In this document: positions 5,063 through 5,215 of the stretch, in pieces
Layout of the letters: the number at the start of each line of letters is the position of its first letter
Position numbering within the stretch: the stretch's first letter is position 1
Source: Clostridia bacterium
GTDB taxonomy: Bacteria > Bacillota > Clostridia > Christensenellales > DTU072
Reading direction: 5' to 3'
Assembly: GCA_028701415.1 (NCBI GenBank)
Contig: JAQVQU010000071.1
Location: 1,650 to 6,864 of the forward strand
Length of the DNA stretch: 5,215 bases
Program-made: the position numbers and the translations under genes
The notes under the pieces: model-generated
The model's database searches: none
Told to the model about the DNA's origin: nothing
The model's input: only the letters and a program-made list of their open reading frames with translations

Positions 5063-5215
5063 TTATATCTCATAATCTACTGACTGACTTTCCTTCATTA
5101 CAGAATGCATGTACTTCTTCACTACATTTACATGATAATCATTCTCTTGATAACGCTTCAGTGCCTCTCTATTTTCTAAAGTTACAACTAATGCAAAATC
5201 GCAGGATCTTCCACT
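5063..5215 (-). CDS. Dabb (stress-responsive A/B barrel) family protein, C-terminal part only
   Basis: The frame is open from the window edge to a TAA at 5065-5063, giving the last 50 residues; the N-terminal half lies outside the window. The pattern DFALVVTLENREALKRYQEN (6-25 of the fragment) followed by a HxxVVKKY-type helix and a C-terminal SQSVDYEI strand matches the second half of the Dabb domain, where the usual form is a strand, a 'yxxhpxHxxv' helix and an edge strand ending in 'vvDye'. Complete members are about 95-105 residues and form dimeric alpha/beta barrels in the cytoplasm; most bacterial ones have no known reaction. The gene is closed by a strong terminator 6 nt past its stop, so it is transcribed separately from the phosphoribosyltransferase gene. 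Confidence 0.75.
   Translation of the reverse strand, partial: SGRSCDFALVVTLENREALKRYQENDYHVNVVKKYMHSVMKESQSVDYEI

Overview
The window looks like chromosome from a low-GC Gram-positive anaerobe, most likely class Clostridia (Bacillota). The reasons are AT-rich DNA (roughly 35-40% GC by eye), AGAGG/GGAG-type Shine-Dalgarno sites, one well-supported TTG start, Rho-independent terminators, and a YycJ-type metallo-hydrolase together with a DUF2156-type acyltransferase. The genus cannot be named from the sequence alone. All six genes I can support lie on the minus strand, so the order of transcription runs from high to low coordinates. Both edge genes are cut by the window.

Layout in the direction of transcription: (1) 5215-5063, the C-terminal 50 residues of a small Dabb (stress-responsive A/B barrel) protein, closed by a good terminator at 5056-5031. 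(2) A promoter region at 5022-4980 with a TATAAT -10 box and a perfect 14-bp palindrome where transcription should begin, then a leader that can form two mutually exclusive hairpins. (3) 4899-4357, a purine-type phosphoribosyltransferase. (4) 4250-3315, a DUF2156 / phosphatidylglycerol lysyltransferase-domain protein of two GNAT-like halves, followed by a moderate terminator. (5) A roughly 200-bp intergenic region with a TATAAT box inside an inverted repeat, a C7 tract and a second perfect 14-bp palindrome. (6) 3113-2319, a YycJ/WalJ/VicX-family MBL-fold hydrolase. (7) 2195-1191 and 1127-1, two tandem CPBP-family (Abi/CAAX-type) intramembrane proteases separated by 63 bp. The second runs off the window without a stop.

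Functionally this is mostly a housekeeping and accessory mix: nucleobase salvage (phosphoribosyltransferase), an aminoacyl- or acyl-transferase-like protein, a cell-wall/DNA-linked MBL hydrolase, and two membrane proteases. I see no tRNA or rRNA gene, CRISPR array, transposase, phage gene or toxin-antitoxin pair. The most unusual parts are the pair of divergent CPBP proteases with different C-terminal tails and the palindrome-rich promoter regions upstream of the phosphoribosyltransferase and the MBL hydrolase. I did not find convincing evidence of an entirely new multi-gene system.
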